A stretch of 64,000 nucleotides of DNA from Gammaproteobacteria bacterium (GTDB taxonomy: Bacteria; Pseudomonadota; Gammaproteobacteria; Pseudomonadales; Azotimanducaceae). The notes under the pieces were generated by a model. It did not search any database. It had not been told where the DNA came from and was given only the letters and a program-made list of their open reading frames with translations. The position numbers were made by a program, and so were the translations under genes. Shown in pieces: positions 10,184 through 19,422 of this stretch. The DNA lies in the NCBI GenBank assembly GCA_026707045.1, contig JAPOXO010000101.1, forward strand, positions 24,121 through 88,120, written 5' to 3'. The first letter of the stretch is position 1. The number at the start of each line of letters is the position of its first letter.

Positions 10184-11299
10184 ATGAAGAAATTCTTACT
10201 GGGTGCCATGCAAATTGGACTCATCTTGTTGTTCTTAGTAGTGGCGTTTGTGTTCTCACGTGCACCTTCTATTGAAGACTTTCAGTCGGAAATGGACGAG
10301 TCCGCATCCAGCACCACAAGTTCTATACGTGTGTCAGTAGTGCGTCCAGAATCCAATCCAGAAAATCTCCTGGTAGACACTACAGGAACGGTCGAAGCTC
10401 GAAATACCGTGTCCTTGACATCCCAAGTGTCGGGTCAAGTAGTTTGGGTGTCGGAAAACTTGAGAGACGGTAGTTCCTTCGATAGAGATGAGGAATTGCT
10501 CAGAATCGACCCTCATGAATTTGAGCTCGCGGTTGCACAAGCCGAAGCCAATCTGGATTCTGCAAATGCAAACCTGGAATTGCGTTTGGCAGAAAGCAAG
10601 GCAGGTAAGGAAAACTGGGAGATCATGAACGGCAGCGACGAGGTTCCCGAACTGGTCGCGAGGACTCCTCAAATTGCTCAGTCTCGTGCGAGTATCTCAA
10701 CTGCTGAAGCAAACTTGGAAATTGCAAAACTCCAATTGTCACGAACATCGGTTTCCCTTCCGTTTAATGGCAAGATATTGACGGCGGACGTGGGACCGGG
10801 ACAATTCCTAACAAGAGGTCAACCATTCGGACTTGCATACGACTCAAACTCTCTGGAACTTCGAGTAAACGTTTCTGAGAACGAGATGTTATTGCTGAAA
10901 CCAGCAAAGGGTCGCACAGCGACCGTTCTGATGGGCGGAAGGAAATTCGAAGCGCAGGTTGAACGCACTTCCTCTTCTGTCGATAGTAGAAATCGCACAA
11001 CAACTCTTTATTTGACGTTTCAATCGAGTCATGAGCTGGTGCCTGGCCACTTTGTTGACGTTCTCATTTACGGCCGCGAAACCATAGAGAGCTATCGACT
11101 TCCTGAAACGGTAGAACAGACACAATCTTCCATATGGATCGTACGAAACGACGAACTTGAACTTCAGACGCTTCAAGTTATTGCGCGAGAGGGAAACGAA
11201 ATCATAGTTTCCGCGTTCGACTATGGTGATGGGATTGTTGTTGGAGCACTCAACAACGCAGAGCCCGGCACGAACGTTGTCGTGAACAACCCGCTGTGA
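10184..11299 (+). CDS. RND efflux periplasmic adaptor (membrane fusion protein)
   Basis: A 371-residue adaptor. An N-terminal membrane anchor (residues 6-26) is followed by a lipoyl-like half (G-T-V-E-A-R-N-T-V-S-L near residue 70), a coiled-coil hairpin (A-Q-A-E-A-N-L-D-S-A-N-A-N near 120), a second lipoyl half (L-P-F-N-G-K-I near 190) and a beta-barrel region. It links the inner-membrane RND pump to an outer-membrane channel in the periplasm. No TolC-type gene is nearby, so the channel must be encoded elsewhere. The stop overlaps the GTG start of the pump gene (GTGA), indicating translational coupling. Confidence 0.92.
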   Translation: MKKFLLGAMQIGLILLFLVVAFVFSRAPSIEDFQSEMDESASSTTSSIRVSVVRPESNPENLLVDTTGTVEARNTVSLTSQVSGQVVWVSENLRDGSSFDRDEELLRIDPHEFELAVAQAEANLDSANANLELRLAESKAGKENWEIMNGSDEVPELVARTPQIAQSRASISTAEANLEIAKLQLSRTSVSLPFNGKILTADVGPGQFLTRGQPFGLAYDSNSLELRVNVSENEMLLLKPAKGRTATVLMGGRKFEAQVERTSSSVDSRNRTTTLYLTFQSSHELVPGHFVDVLIYGRETIESYRLPETVEQTQSSIWIVRNDELELQTLQVIAREGNEIIVSAFDYGDGIVVGALNNAEPGTNVVVNNPL

Positions 11300-14200
11300 C
11301 AGAGCTTTCATCTCAGACGAAGAGCGCTCAGTCAGCGCTCACGTCGCGCGCTTCGCTGATCACCTTTTTCGCCAACAATCCTGTGGCGGCAAATCTGCTC
11401 ATGGCCGTCCTTCTTCTAGGTGGATTCCTGGCTGCTAGAAGTCTGCCTGCTCAAATATTCCCCGATATTGATTCTCAGATCATTACGGTATCTATCCCAT
11501 ACCTGGGGGCTACTCCATCAGAAGTTGAAGAGAGCATCACACGCCGAGTAGATGAAGCATTGCGAGGTATCGATGGGGTTGATCGTGTAGTTTCAAAAGC
11601 TTCCGAAGGTTACGGTCGGATCACAGTAGAACTCAAGGACTTTGCGAACACTGAGAAAGTAAAAGACGACGTTCAATCTGCCGTTGATCGGATCTCAGAC
11701 TTTCCGCCTTCCGACGCTGAAGAACCCGAAGTGGTCAAAGTGGAAACTTTTCAGAACGTGATGAAACTCGCCGTTCGATCAAACGGGGATGAGTTCCACC
11801 TCGATGCCGCGGCGCGTAAGCTCGAAGAAGACCTTCTAGCGATCGAAGGGGTTTCGCACGTGCGACTGGAAGGAAATCGAGCCTATGAAATCGCCGTTGA
11901 AGTGAGCGAAGAAAAACTACGGCAATATCAACTATCAATAGGCGAAGTAGCCAATGCAATCAGAGCATCTTCACTGAATTTGTCTTCAGGAGAAATCCGC
12001 ACGCAAGCCGGAGATTTGCTACTTCGTACCGACCAAAAGAGGGAAGTTGGACCTGAATTCGAAGATATAGTGATTCGAGCTTTGCCGGGAGGTACGGTTC
12101 TCCGTATAGCCGACGTCGCAACGGTCATCGACGGCTTTGTCGATGAAGAATTGAGTCAAGAGATAAACGGGGACCGAGCGGTATTCGTCCAAGTTCAAGC
12201 TTCCAAAGGACAGAACATACTCGGCGTCGCCGAAATCCTCTACGAGTTCATCGAAAACTATAAAACGGCGCCTGGCATCGACATCTGGGTTTGGGAAGAT
12301 GATGCCGAACTTCTCCAAAGTCGACTTAGTCTCTTGCTCCGCAACGGTGCGCTGGGCTTTGCCCTTGTGTTCATGTTTCTTGTTGTGATGCTAGATCTTC
12401 GACTGGCATTTTGGGTGGCAATGGGCGTTCCCATATCGTTCTTGGGTGGTTTCATCTTCTTCGACTTCTTTTCGGTGGATATCAATATGATCTCGTTATT
12501 CGCGTTGATCATCGTCCTCGGAATTGTGGTGGACGATGCCATCGTTGTCGGGGAGAACATTGGCAGCGAACAACGCAAGGGACTTCGCGGAAGCGTGGCA
12601 TCCGTTGAGGGAGTCCGGGGAGTTTTCTCTCCCGTCACAGTGGGCGTAGTAACAACGATGGCGGCCTTCGCTCCGCTTCTTTTCGTTACTGGCACGATGG
12701 GACAATTCTTGGGAATTGTCCCGATTGTGGTGATATCCATTCTCGCTATTTCGCTCGTAGAAGTTTTCTTCATTTTGCCCGCACACTTGTCCCATGAGCA
12801 ACGTTGGAGTCGTTGGCCGTTGGATCGGATTCAGGACTATGTAGCCGACAAGGTTGAGACGTTTAGAGACACCACTGTTAAGTTTGCGGTGAAGCATGCG
12901 GGTCACCACCGCTACATGACACTCATCTACGGATTTGGATTGCTCGCACTAGCGGTTGTACTGGTAGTTAACGGCGCTGTTCGAATGGAGTTCTTTCCCT
13001 CTGTGGAGTCCTCGAGCATTGCAATCGAAGTGGACTTTCCCGTGGGAACGCCGTTTGAGATAAATCGTTCAGTTGCAATGAGAATCGATGAGGCCGTAAA
13101 AGCCGTGAATGAGCAGTTGGGCGGGACAGCCGTAAGCGCAGTAGCGATTACGGCCGGAGGCAGAACTGCGGATTCTCGAGGCCCACCAACTGGAGATCCA
13201 CAGACCATGCAAACGGCTCGAAATTTGGCAAGTATTGACGTACAACTAAAGCCAGAACCTATTCGAACAGTTTCTGCCCGCGAAGTTGAAAGCAGGATTC
13301 GCCAAAAACTCGGACCCGTGCCTGAGGCAGAGTCTGTCAATTTTGCATCCAGTCTCATATCGGAGTCCACGGTTCTCGAGTACGAACTGACTCACGATGA
13401 CGACGGAATACTGCAAGAATCCGTTGAAACCATGCGCCGCCGAATGCAACAAATGCCAATGTTGACTGATTTGCGGGACACGCTTAGTGACGGCAAGCGT
13501 CAGTTTGATATCGAACTCACTCCGGAGGGAGAGGCTGTCGGTCTTTCGCAAGCCGTCGTGGCACGCCAGCTGCGTCAGAGTTTCTTTGGCGAAGAAGTTC
13601 AGCGCATTCAACGAGGTCGAGAGGAGGTTAAGGTAATGGTTCGCTATCCAGCCAATGAAAGGCGGAGCACTAGCAACTTCTTCAAAACAAGAATTCGTCT
13701 AAATGACGGCACTGAATTGCCGCTTTCTGCTGTTGCCAAAGTATCTGAAACCCGAAGTTTTTCTGCAATAGATCGTGTCGATGGTCTTCGAGTCGTCACG
13801 ATTTCTGCAGAAGTGGACAACAAACTTGCAACAACCGGGGAGGCAGCTGGACGCATACAACGGGACTTGATTCCGGAGCTAGAAGCACAGTATCTAGGGC
13901 TTAGTATTGGTCAGGCGGGGTTTGGCCGAGAACAGTCCAGAGATTTGGGATCATTGGGCCGACTTGCAACGATAGCAATTATTGTGATCTTCGCATTGAT
14001 TGCATCCCTCATGAGAAGTTACTCCATGCCTCTCGTGATATTGGCTGGAATACCTTTCGGCGCAGCAGGAGCTGTGATTGGTCATTTCTTGCTTGGATAC
14101 GATCTGTCAATGATTTCGATGTTTGGAATAACTGCTCTCAGTGGAGTTGTCGTCAACGATAGTTTGGTGCTCGTAGATCGCTATCGACGACTACGGATTG

Positions 14201-14493
14201 AGAATCCGAATCTACGGGTACAGGAAGCCATAGTGGAAGCGACACGATTGCGATTTCGAGCCATATTTCTCACAACGGCGACAACCGCTTTGGGACTCAC
14301 TCCTATGCTGTTCGAAACCAGTTTGCAGGCGCGATTCCTCGTGCCCATGGCAGTATCTCTTGCTACAGGTATAGTCTTTGCAAGCGTTGTAATCATCTTC
14401 CTAGTTCCCGCTCTAGTTGTTATTCGGGACGATATCCTAGGCTTGTTTCGTACCAAGACGGAAACTGAAGTTTCTGTAGCCAGCGTCGACTGA
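11296..14493 (+). CDS. RND-family efflux pump permease
   Basis: A 1065-residue, 12-helix AcrB/MexB-superfamily transporter with two large periplasmic loops. The proton-relay motif G-I-V-V-D-D-A-I-V-V in TM4 is near residues 407-416. Typical signatures include F-P-D-I-D and the later G-I-T-A-L-S-G-V-V-V-N-D in TM10. The start is GTG overlapping the adaptor stop. The first 40 residues include a cytoplasmic extension of about 25 residues before the usual F-x-x-N-P-V-A-A-N-L-L-M start. It is a proton-driven exporter of unknown substrate, closest in style to the broad 'efflux RND transporter permease subunit' group rather than the heavy-metal CusA group. Confidence 0.94.
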   Translation: MTELSSQTKSAQSALTSRASLITFFANNPVAANLLMAVLLLGGFLAARSLPAQIFPDIDSQIITVSIPYLGATPSEVEESITRRVDEALRGIDGVDRVVSKASEGYGRITVELKDFANTEKVKDDVQSAVDRISDFPPSDAEEPEVVKVETFQNVMKLAVRSNGDEFHLDAAARKLEEDLLAIEGVSHVRLEGNRAYEIAVEVSEEKLRQYQLSIGEVANAIRASSLNLSSGEIRTQAGDLLLRTDQKREVGPEFEDIVIRALPGGTVLRIADVATVIDGFVDEELSQEINGDRAVFVQVQASKGQNILGVAEILYEFIENYKTAPGIDIWVWEDDAELLQSRLSLLLRNGALGFALVFMFLVVMLDLRLAFWVAMGVPISFLGGFIFFDFFSVDINMISLFALIIVLGIVVDDAIVVGENIGSEQRKGLRGSVASVEGVRGVFSPVTVGVVTTMAAFAPLLFVTGTMGQFLGIVPIVVISILAISLVEVFFILPAHLSHEQRWSRWPLDRIQDYVADKVETFRDTTVKFAVKHAGHHRYMTLIYGFGLLALAVVLVVNGAVRMEFFPSVESSSIAIEVDFPVGTPFEINRSVAMRIDEAVKAVNEQLGGTAVSAVAITAGGRTADSRGPPTGDPQTMQTARNLASIDVQLKPEPIRTVSAREVESRIRQKLGPVPEAESVNFASSLISESTVLEYELTHDDDGILQESVETMRRRMQQMPMLTDLRDTLSDGKRQFDIELTPEGEAVGLSQAVVARQLRQSFFGEEVQRIQRGREEVKVMVRYPANERRSTSNFFKTRIRLNDGTELPLSAVAKVSETRSFSAIDRVDGLRVVTISAEVDNKLATTGEAAGRIQRDLIPELEAQYLGLSIGQAGFGREQSRDLGSLGRLATIAIIVIFALIASLMRSYSMPLVILAGIPFGAAGAVIGHFLLGYDLSMISMFGITALSGVVVNDSLVLVDRYRRLRIENPNLRVQEAIVEATRLRFRAIFLTTATTALGLTPMLFETSLQARFLVPMAVSLATGIVFASVVIIFLVPALVVIRDDILGLFRTKTETEVSVASVD

Positions 14494-14532
14494 AATATGA
14501 TTGAGGTCGACGATTGATGTAGAGACAAAGGG

Positions 14533-15843
14533 ATGTTCGCGCGTTCTTTGTTAATTTCTTGCTTTGTGGCAATCTCTCTTGGCGGGTTGGTGGCGCATCC
14601 TTCAGATAGAGCAAAACCCATGGATCCCAAAGCCAAGAACAGCCTCGGTTCCGTCACGGGCAGACCCGAGGTGTTTAGATCGGTTATAGAAGATCCCGTC
14701 TATATAGACCTAGTTGAAAGTGCAATTAAATCGACGAACTCCGACCTAGACAGCCTCCTCGAATACTGCGATCCGAAGCGGCTTCAGTTGGACCACAATT
14801 GCAAAGAGCTTACAGCAAGACTCTTCAAGGATGAACCTGTATGGGCTACTTCACGATTGGAATACTTCGACTACTTTCGTGGACACAACCTCATGAGAGC
14901 TTCGTCTTTCAATCCACGCTATCGAAAGTTGAAATTCGATTACAGCGACTACTTGAACCATCCTCAGCCGACTTGGGGTGACATTTTTGATCAAAACACA
15001 GATACCAGGGCTGGAATCACACGCAACGTACTACAAGATGACGAATGCATTGAGCTGGCAACATACGATGGTATACGTCCCGAATTGTCTGATCGATGCC
15101 TCTCAGTAGACCTCTTTAAGTGGGCCACGTATATTGCTATATGCGATGCGGCCGAACAAAATTTTTATGCTCTGTCTGCACAAGTTGCATCACCAAACTT
15201 CCGTCATCTAACGAATTACGAACATAGCGTCGCACAGTTACGTGAGTTAGTGTTAGACCCAGACCGACGCGAGAGGCTCATTAAGCATCAGCAAAAGACC
15301 TTTTTTCTCGTTTCGTGGTTGTCGACCACTTGTCATGAGCAGTCAATTCAGATTCTGAGTCCAAAGATGAGTGAGAAGTCGCTTCAATTTCTAAGTCCTC
15401 AGATGAGATTGAGCTTCAAAGAAGGCAAAATCTACCATCAAGACGAATTAAGGGGTCTGGAGCAAGCAACGCACTATCAAGCACTACGGATAGCTGCTAA
15501 GGCGGGTTCAATATGGGCACAGTCCAGCTATTTTCCTCAGAATGAAGGCCCTGGATATTGGCGAGATCTCTCCGCAGGAATGCCGATCCTAGTGCATCGA
15601 TATTTGGGGACAGGACAAGGACTTGGGCGTGGACTATCGTTGCTCGATCAAACACGCCATGCTGTCCAGGCGCAGAAGCTGTTGGAGAATCAATACCCGG
15701 ATCTCGAAGTAGCGGACGATTGGTACTACAGAGATTTGAACTTAAGAATCTCTCAGAAGAAATACTGGCATGCACTGATCAACTCTGAAGTGAACGAACT
15801 AAAAATGCCTTGGGGAAATAGTGTTATGTCAAGCAAGGAATAG
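14533..15843 (+). CDS. exported protein of unknown function
   Basis: A 436-residue protein with an N-terminal signal peptide (hydrophobic residues 5-20, then a small-residue cleavage region near A-H-P). I do not recognise the family. The mature part is mostly polar and helical, with several Cys residues (C-D-P-K-R, H-N-C-K-E, D-D-E-C-I, D-R-C-L, C-D-A, T-T-C-H-E), suggesting disulphides in the periplasm. It follows the RND pump by 39 bases on the same strand and could be co-transcribed with it or with the BtaA-like gene downstream. A conserved role with the pump is possible but unproven. Confidence 0.7.
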   Translation: MFARSLLISCFVAISLGGLVAHPSDRAKPMDPKAKNSLGSVTGRPEVFRSVIEDPVYIDLVESAIKSTNSDLDSLLEYCDPKRLQLDHNCKELTARLFKDEPVWATSRLEYFDYFRGHNLMRASSFNPRYRKLKFDYSDYLNHPQPTWGDIFDQNTDTRAGITRNVLQDDECIELATYDGIRPELSDRCLSVDLFKWATYIAICDAAEQNFYALSAQVASPNFRHLTNYEHSVAQLRELVLDPDRRERLIKHQQKTFFLVSWLSTTCHEQSIQILSPKMSEKSLQFLSPQMRLSFKEGKIYHQDELRGLEQATHYQALRIAAKAGSIWAQSSYFPQNEGPGYWRDLSAGMPILVHRYLGTGQGLGRGLSLLDQTRHAVQAQKLLENQYPDLEVADDWYYRDLNLRISQKKYWHALINSEVNELKMPWGNSVMSSKE

Positions 15844-15974
15844 CTGCCCTCTTTGGATAGCTGTTCGAACCTGCTTGATTTTAGATTCGATCGTTCTATG
15901 AAGATGATTTGAGGTCTAATCTTCACTCAACCCGCAATATACAGCTTCTGGATTCCTCACTCAACTCGGTGACC

Positions 15975-17078
15975 ATGACTGCCAAGTGCGAAGACACTAG
16001 CCGAGACTGGCTAGAAAAGGCATTAGAGCTTCCTGTACGTTTCGCTCAAGTACGAGAAGACCCACTTCTGGACTTGGATGTCGTCCGAAGAGGACGCCCA
16101 AACGGAAAAATCCTGATTATTGCCTCCGGCGGATGCACAGTCTGTGCTCTGAATACCGTCAGCAAAGTCGACGAGATGGTAGTTGTAGACCCTAATCCTT
16201 CACAGATTTCACTTGCTCGCCTCAAGTTGTTCATACAACGAAATGTATCAGCAATCGAACGCGCGGCTTTGTTAGGTCATTCTCTCATGGGTCCAGATCT
16301 TCGCTTGGCAAAGCTCACCGAATTGGCCGAATATTGCGAGGTCGAACTAGAGACACTAGGTTCGTCAGTCCTCGTGGCTGCCAACGGTCTGGACTTCATT
16401 GGTCGTTATGAAATGGTGTTTGGCGAAGTCGCTCGGCGACTCGCGACTGATCATGACGATATTGCTCGTTTGCTACAACAATCATGTTTGAAGAATCGTA
16501 CAAAGTCGCTAAAGGCGATGCGGGATTTTGTGCTTCGTCTTCAAGAGATTCTAGACTCGATAATGAGTCTCTTTAACTTGGTTGAGTTGTTTGGCGAAGA
16601 AGCGACAAGGAATCGTAAACAGAGTTTTTCACAACATTTCTTTCAACGCATTCTTTGGGCAATCACCCAATTGCCTACGGATACCAATCATTTTCTTTGG
16701 CAAGTATTGTTGAACCGATCCCCTCCTCACGTTTCCGTACCTTGGCTGAGTATGGACATTCCTGACCGAAGACCAACGGTGACGTTTCACGAGAAATCGA
16801 TACAAGCTTACTTGGAGGAATGTAGTCAGAGATTTGACTATATCCATCTTTCCAATGTTCTGGACTGGCTTTCCGACGAACAAGCAAGAAATCTCTTGCA
16901 GGACGTGTGGAACCGCCTCAATTCCGGGGGTTTCACTCTAATCCGCCAACTCAATTCGAATCTGAACATTCCAGAACTCAACAGCCAGTTCGAGTGGATG
17001 ACCCAAGAAGCAGCCATCATGCTCAAACGAGATCGAAGCTTTTTCTATCGTGATCTACATCTTGCTCGAAAACCATGA
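15975..17078 (+). CDS. DUF3419 / BtaA-like S-adenosylmethionine:aminocarboxypropyl transferase
   Basis: Class I SAM-binding core with I-I-A-S-G-G-C-T-V-C near residues 49-58, followed by V-V-V-D-P-N-P-S-Q at 68-76. This is the DUF3419 (BtaA) signature, where SAM donates its 3-amino-3-carboxypropyl group. The C-terminal part has F-D-Y-I-H-L-S-N-V-L-D-W-L and a motif ending G-G-F-T-L-I-R, both usual in the family. BtaA makes the betaine-lipid head group in diacylglyceryltrimethylhomoserine synthesis. No BtaB N-methyltransferase is adjacent, so another acceptor is possible. ATG at 15975 is preferred over an upstream TTG at 15909. The stop overlaps the start of the next gene by ATGA. Confidence 0.8.
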   Translation: MTAKCEDTSRDWLEKALELPVRFAQVREDPLLDLDVVRRGRPNGKILIIASGGCTVCALNTVSKVDEMVVVDPNPSQISLARLKLFIQRNVSAIERAALLGHSLMGPDLRLAKLTELAEYCEVELETLGSSVLVAANGLDFIGRYEMVFGEVARRLATDHDDIARLLQQSCLKNRTKSLKAMRDFVLRLQEILDSIMSLFNLVELFGEEATRNRKQSFSQHFFQRILWAITQLPTDTNHFLWQVLLNRSPPHVSVPWLSMDIPDRRPTVTFHEKSIQAYLEECSQRFDYIHLSNVLDWLSDEQARNLLQDVWNRLNSGGFTLIRQLNSNLNIPELNSQFEWMTQEAAIMLKRDRSFFYRDLHLARKP

Positions 17079-18040
17079 CTGTTACGCACGTTTGGACAAA
17101 ACCGCCGAAACTGTTCTGCGAGCGACTCCAAGAGTTCGAACGACAATTCAACTACCCCTTGAATGCCAACCAAAGGTTTCGCATTGAACACTCTTTCGAG
17201 TATGAGCGTTTCTTCCGGGCGATGGGGTCTCCGGTCACGGTTGTCGCGGAGAAAAACGGAAACATCCTCGGTGTTCTGAGTGCGACTGTTCGAACTCTTA
17301 GTCTGTCCGAGACTGAATGCGAGAATTGGCTCTACATCGGCGATGTAAAGATCGATGAAGCATCAAGGAGTCGGCACGTTTTAGAACGTTTGTTCATTGC
17401 GACTCAGTCCTGGGTGGGAACAAAGTGTTCGAAGGGTTACGCTGTCGTGATGGACGGTACGGGGGTGACACCACATATGTACACCGGCCGTGTCGGAATT
17501 CCTACATTTCGTGCCCAACAAAGCGTCAAGCTTTTTGCTTTTGCCACGAAGAGTCTGAAACGGGTTGCTACCGAGCAAGAGGTCGTCAAGACCCCTGATG
17601 ATTCCCCACAAAAGTACAAGCATGTTGGTTCACTCCGTGAACGGCATCTTGCGCCAAATTGGTCGAGTACTGTTTTCTCGCATCGTTCGTGTATGAACCC
17701 TGTGTGGCTTTCAGTTCCCCGAACGGGATGTGTTGGACTGCTTGAGGACACGCGCCGAGCAAAGAGGTTATACGACTCAAAATCCCATGAACTCCTTTAT
17801 GCACACCTGTCGAACCTGCAGTACAACTCAATAAACGATATAGTTCCGATTATCTTCGAAGCTGGGAACTTGGCCTACACTAATGGCAATACTGATCTAC
17901 TCGTGGCGGTGCCGGCGAGAGAATCCAACCGACTAAAGGAATTTGTAGATAGAACCGAACATGACGTGTTCTCATCAACGGTCTACGCCACTGAGAAAAC
18001 TGAAGGCTATGACCTGCCAATCAGTTCTTCCGAGATTTAG
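17075..18040 (+). CDS. GNAT-like acyltransferase-fold protein
   Basis: A 321-residue soluble protein. Residues 50-170 read as a GNAT N-acetyltransferase fold: V-T-V-V-A-E-K-N-G-N-I-L-G-V-L as beta2-3, then L-Y-I-G-D-V-K-I-D-E-A-S-R-S-R-H-V-L-E-R-L as beta4 plus the acyl-CoA-binding helix. The canonical R/Q-x-x-G-x-G/A pyrophosphate loop is degenerate (A-S-R-S-R-H). The C-terminal 140 residues are unfamiliar. Translationally coupled to the BtaA-like gene (ATGA overlap), so probably acts on the same molecule, for example by acylating the amino group introduced by aminocarboxypropyl transfer (inference). Confidence 0.6.
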   Translation: MTVTHVWTKPPKLFCERLQEFERQFNYPLNANQRFRIEHSFEYERFFRAMGSPVTVVAEKNGNILGVLSATVRTLSLSETECENWLYIGDVKIDEASRSRHVLERLFIATQSWVGTKCSKGYAVVMDGTGVTPHMYTGRVGIPTFRAQQSVKLFAFATKSLKRVATEQEVVKTPDDSPQKYKHVGSLRERHLAPNWSSTVFSHRSCMNPVWLSVPRTGCVGLLEDTRRAKRLYDSKSHELLYAHLSNLQYNSINDIVPIIFEAGNLAYTNGNTDLLVAVPARESNRLKEFVDRTEHDVFSSTVYATEKTEGYDLPISSSEI

Positions 18041-18171
18041 TCTGCGCGAACAAAATCGCAAGTGAGGCAATTATTTCTACAGCACCAAACGTAACTGCAG
18101 TAGCAGAGCAGGTCAAGAGATCTAGCGGAATCGACTCAAACATCTACTTTAGGTCTCTGCAAGATGGTTCG

Positions 18172-18774
18172 ATGTCGCTCGAAGGATTCAGGCGTTCGCA
18201 GGAACAGTTTTTCTTTTGTGTTGCCTTCTTTTCCCGACCAATGATGGCCCTTGTTGGCCGAATTCACAATCCAACTCGGAGACTCGAAATCCTGCGCAAC
18301 GTTGTGGAGGAACACGGACAGTTTGAAGAATCCGCATTTCACCAACACACATTTGAATCCTTCCTTCGGTCCATAGGAAGCGATGTCGAGGGCATCGACG
18401 ACCAAAATCGACAATGGCCAGAGGTTCGAGCTTTCAACAGTTCTTTGATTGGTGCTTGTCTTCTCGACGAACTGGAAGTTGGAATAGCTTGCATGGGCAT
18501 TATTGAGTATTGCTTTGTAACGATTTCGACTCGTATTGCAAAGGAAGTTGTTCAGAGAGGATGGCTACGAGAACAAGATCTTGTGCACTATCGGATTCAT
18601 GCGACTATCGATATCCGACACGCTCAAGACTTTTTTGAATTGCTTGAAGAATCCTGGGTCAAAGGCGAACGCCGTGTATGGATTGAACAAGGACTTCGCC
18701 TAGGCGCGTACATATTTAATCAACTCTACTACAGTCTACATGCTTCCGCTCAACGTGAGGAGGGGCACAAATAA
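18172..18774 (+). CDS. haem-oxygenase-like diiron protein (TenA/PqqC/CADD-like)
   Basis: A 200-residue all-helical protein with ligand-like motifs of the HDO family: V-E-E-H-G...E...F-H-Q-H-T-F-E near residues 44-64, E-Y-C-F near 109, and H-A-T-I-D-I-R-H-A (H-x3-D-x2-H) near 143-151. This matches Pfam Haem_oxygenas_2 members such as CADD, UndA and BesC, which use a non-haem diiron site for oxidative cleavage, desaturation or N-oxygenation. It lies 131 bases after the GNAT-like gene on the same strand and could be an oxidative step in a short pathway with the two preceding genes. Confidence 0.75.
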   Translation: MSLEGFRRSQEQFFFCVAFFSRPMMALVGRIHNPTRRLEILRNVVEEHGQFEESAFHQHTFESFLRSIGSDVEGIDDQNRQWPEVRAFNSSLIGACLLDELEVGIACMGIIEYCFVTISTRIAKEVVQRGWLREQDLVHYRIHATIDIRHAQDFFELLEESWVKGERRVWIEQGLRLGAYIFNQLYYSLHASAQREEGHK

Positions 18775-18822
18775 AATGCTAGCCATCCAATTGTTTTCGA
18801 GCTAGAAGGGAGCGGAATCCAA

Positions 18823-19413
18823 ATGATTGTGGAAGCTGTTACTAAGTGTTATCGGTGGTTTCTTGATTGCATCAGACCCTTCGACGGATTGGGACCTTTG
18901 GCGCTTCGTATCTTCCTTGCACCCGTCATGATCGAAGCAGGCTGGAGGAAAATTGTTGGTTTTGAATCCACAGTGTCGTGGTTTTCTAATATGGGATTGC
19001 CGTTTCCCGAAGTCATGACGACACTTGCTGCCGCCGCCGAATTTGGCGGAGGTATCTTTCTCATAATTGGATTCTGCACTAGACTTGTCGCAATCCCGCT
19101 CATGGTTACCATGCTGGTTGCTGCTTTCTTGGTGCATGCCGAGAATGGCTGGCTAGCGATTTCTGATTCAAGCAGTATCTTCGCGAATGAACGTGTCATG
19201 GAGGCTGCTCCGAAGAAAGAGATTATCAAAGACATCGTGCGTGAGCACGGAAACTTTCGCTACCTTACGAGCTCTGGAACAATTACGATTCTCAACAACG
19301 GAATGGAGTTTGCGATCACGTACTTCGTGATGCTGTTGGCGTTGATGTTTACGGGAGGAGGGAGGTACGTTAGTGTGGACTATTGGATTGCGCGTTGGCG
19401 CAATATTGTGTAA
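18823..19413 (+). CDS. DoxX-family membrane protein
   Basis: A 196-residue protein with four hydrophobic segments. The start L-A-L-R-I-F-L-A-P-V-M-I-E-A-G-W-R-K, and A-E-F-G-G-G-I-F-L-I-I-G-F-C-T-R-L further on, are the DoxX signatures. DoxX-like proteins accompany oxidoreductases, and some (HvfX) accompany metal-binding RiPP clusters. A loop insert of about 50 residues separates the third and fourth helices. GGGAGCGGA precedes the ATG. It follows the HDO gene by 48 bases, so the same operon is likely. The quinone or redox role is inferred only. Confidence 0.85.
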   Translation: MIVEAVTKCYRWFLDCIRPFDGLGPLALRIFLAPVMIEAGWRKIVGFESTVSWFSNMGLPFPEVMTTLAAAAEFGGGIFLIIGFCTRLVAIPLMVTMLVAAFLVHAENGWLAISDSSSIFANERVMEAAPKKEIIKDIVREHGNFRYLTSSGTITILNNGMEFAITYFVMLLALMFTGGGRYVSVDYWIARWRNIV

Positions 19414-19422
19414 GGAACTGTA

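Noticed and set aside
12258..12909. Overlapping minus-strand frames of up to 171 codons in the RND permease gene
   Set aside because: They are antisense to a clear 1065-codon transporter gene, have low-complexity composition and no ribosome-binding site.
15975..18040. Betaine-lipid (DGTS) operon btaAB
   Set aside because: The gene after the BtaA-like one is GNAT-like, not a SAM-dependent N-methyltransferase. The DGTS route is left open only as a fallback.
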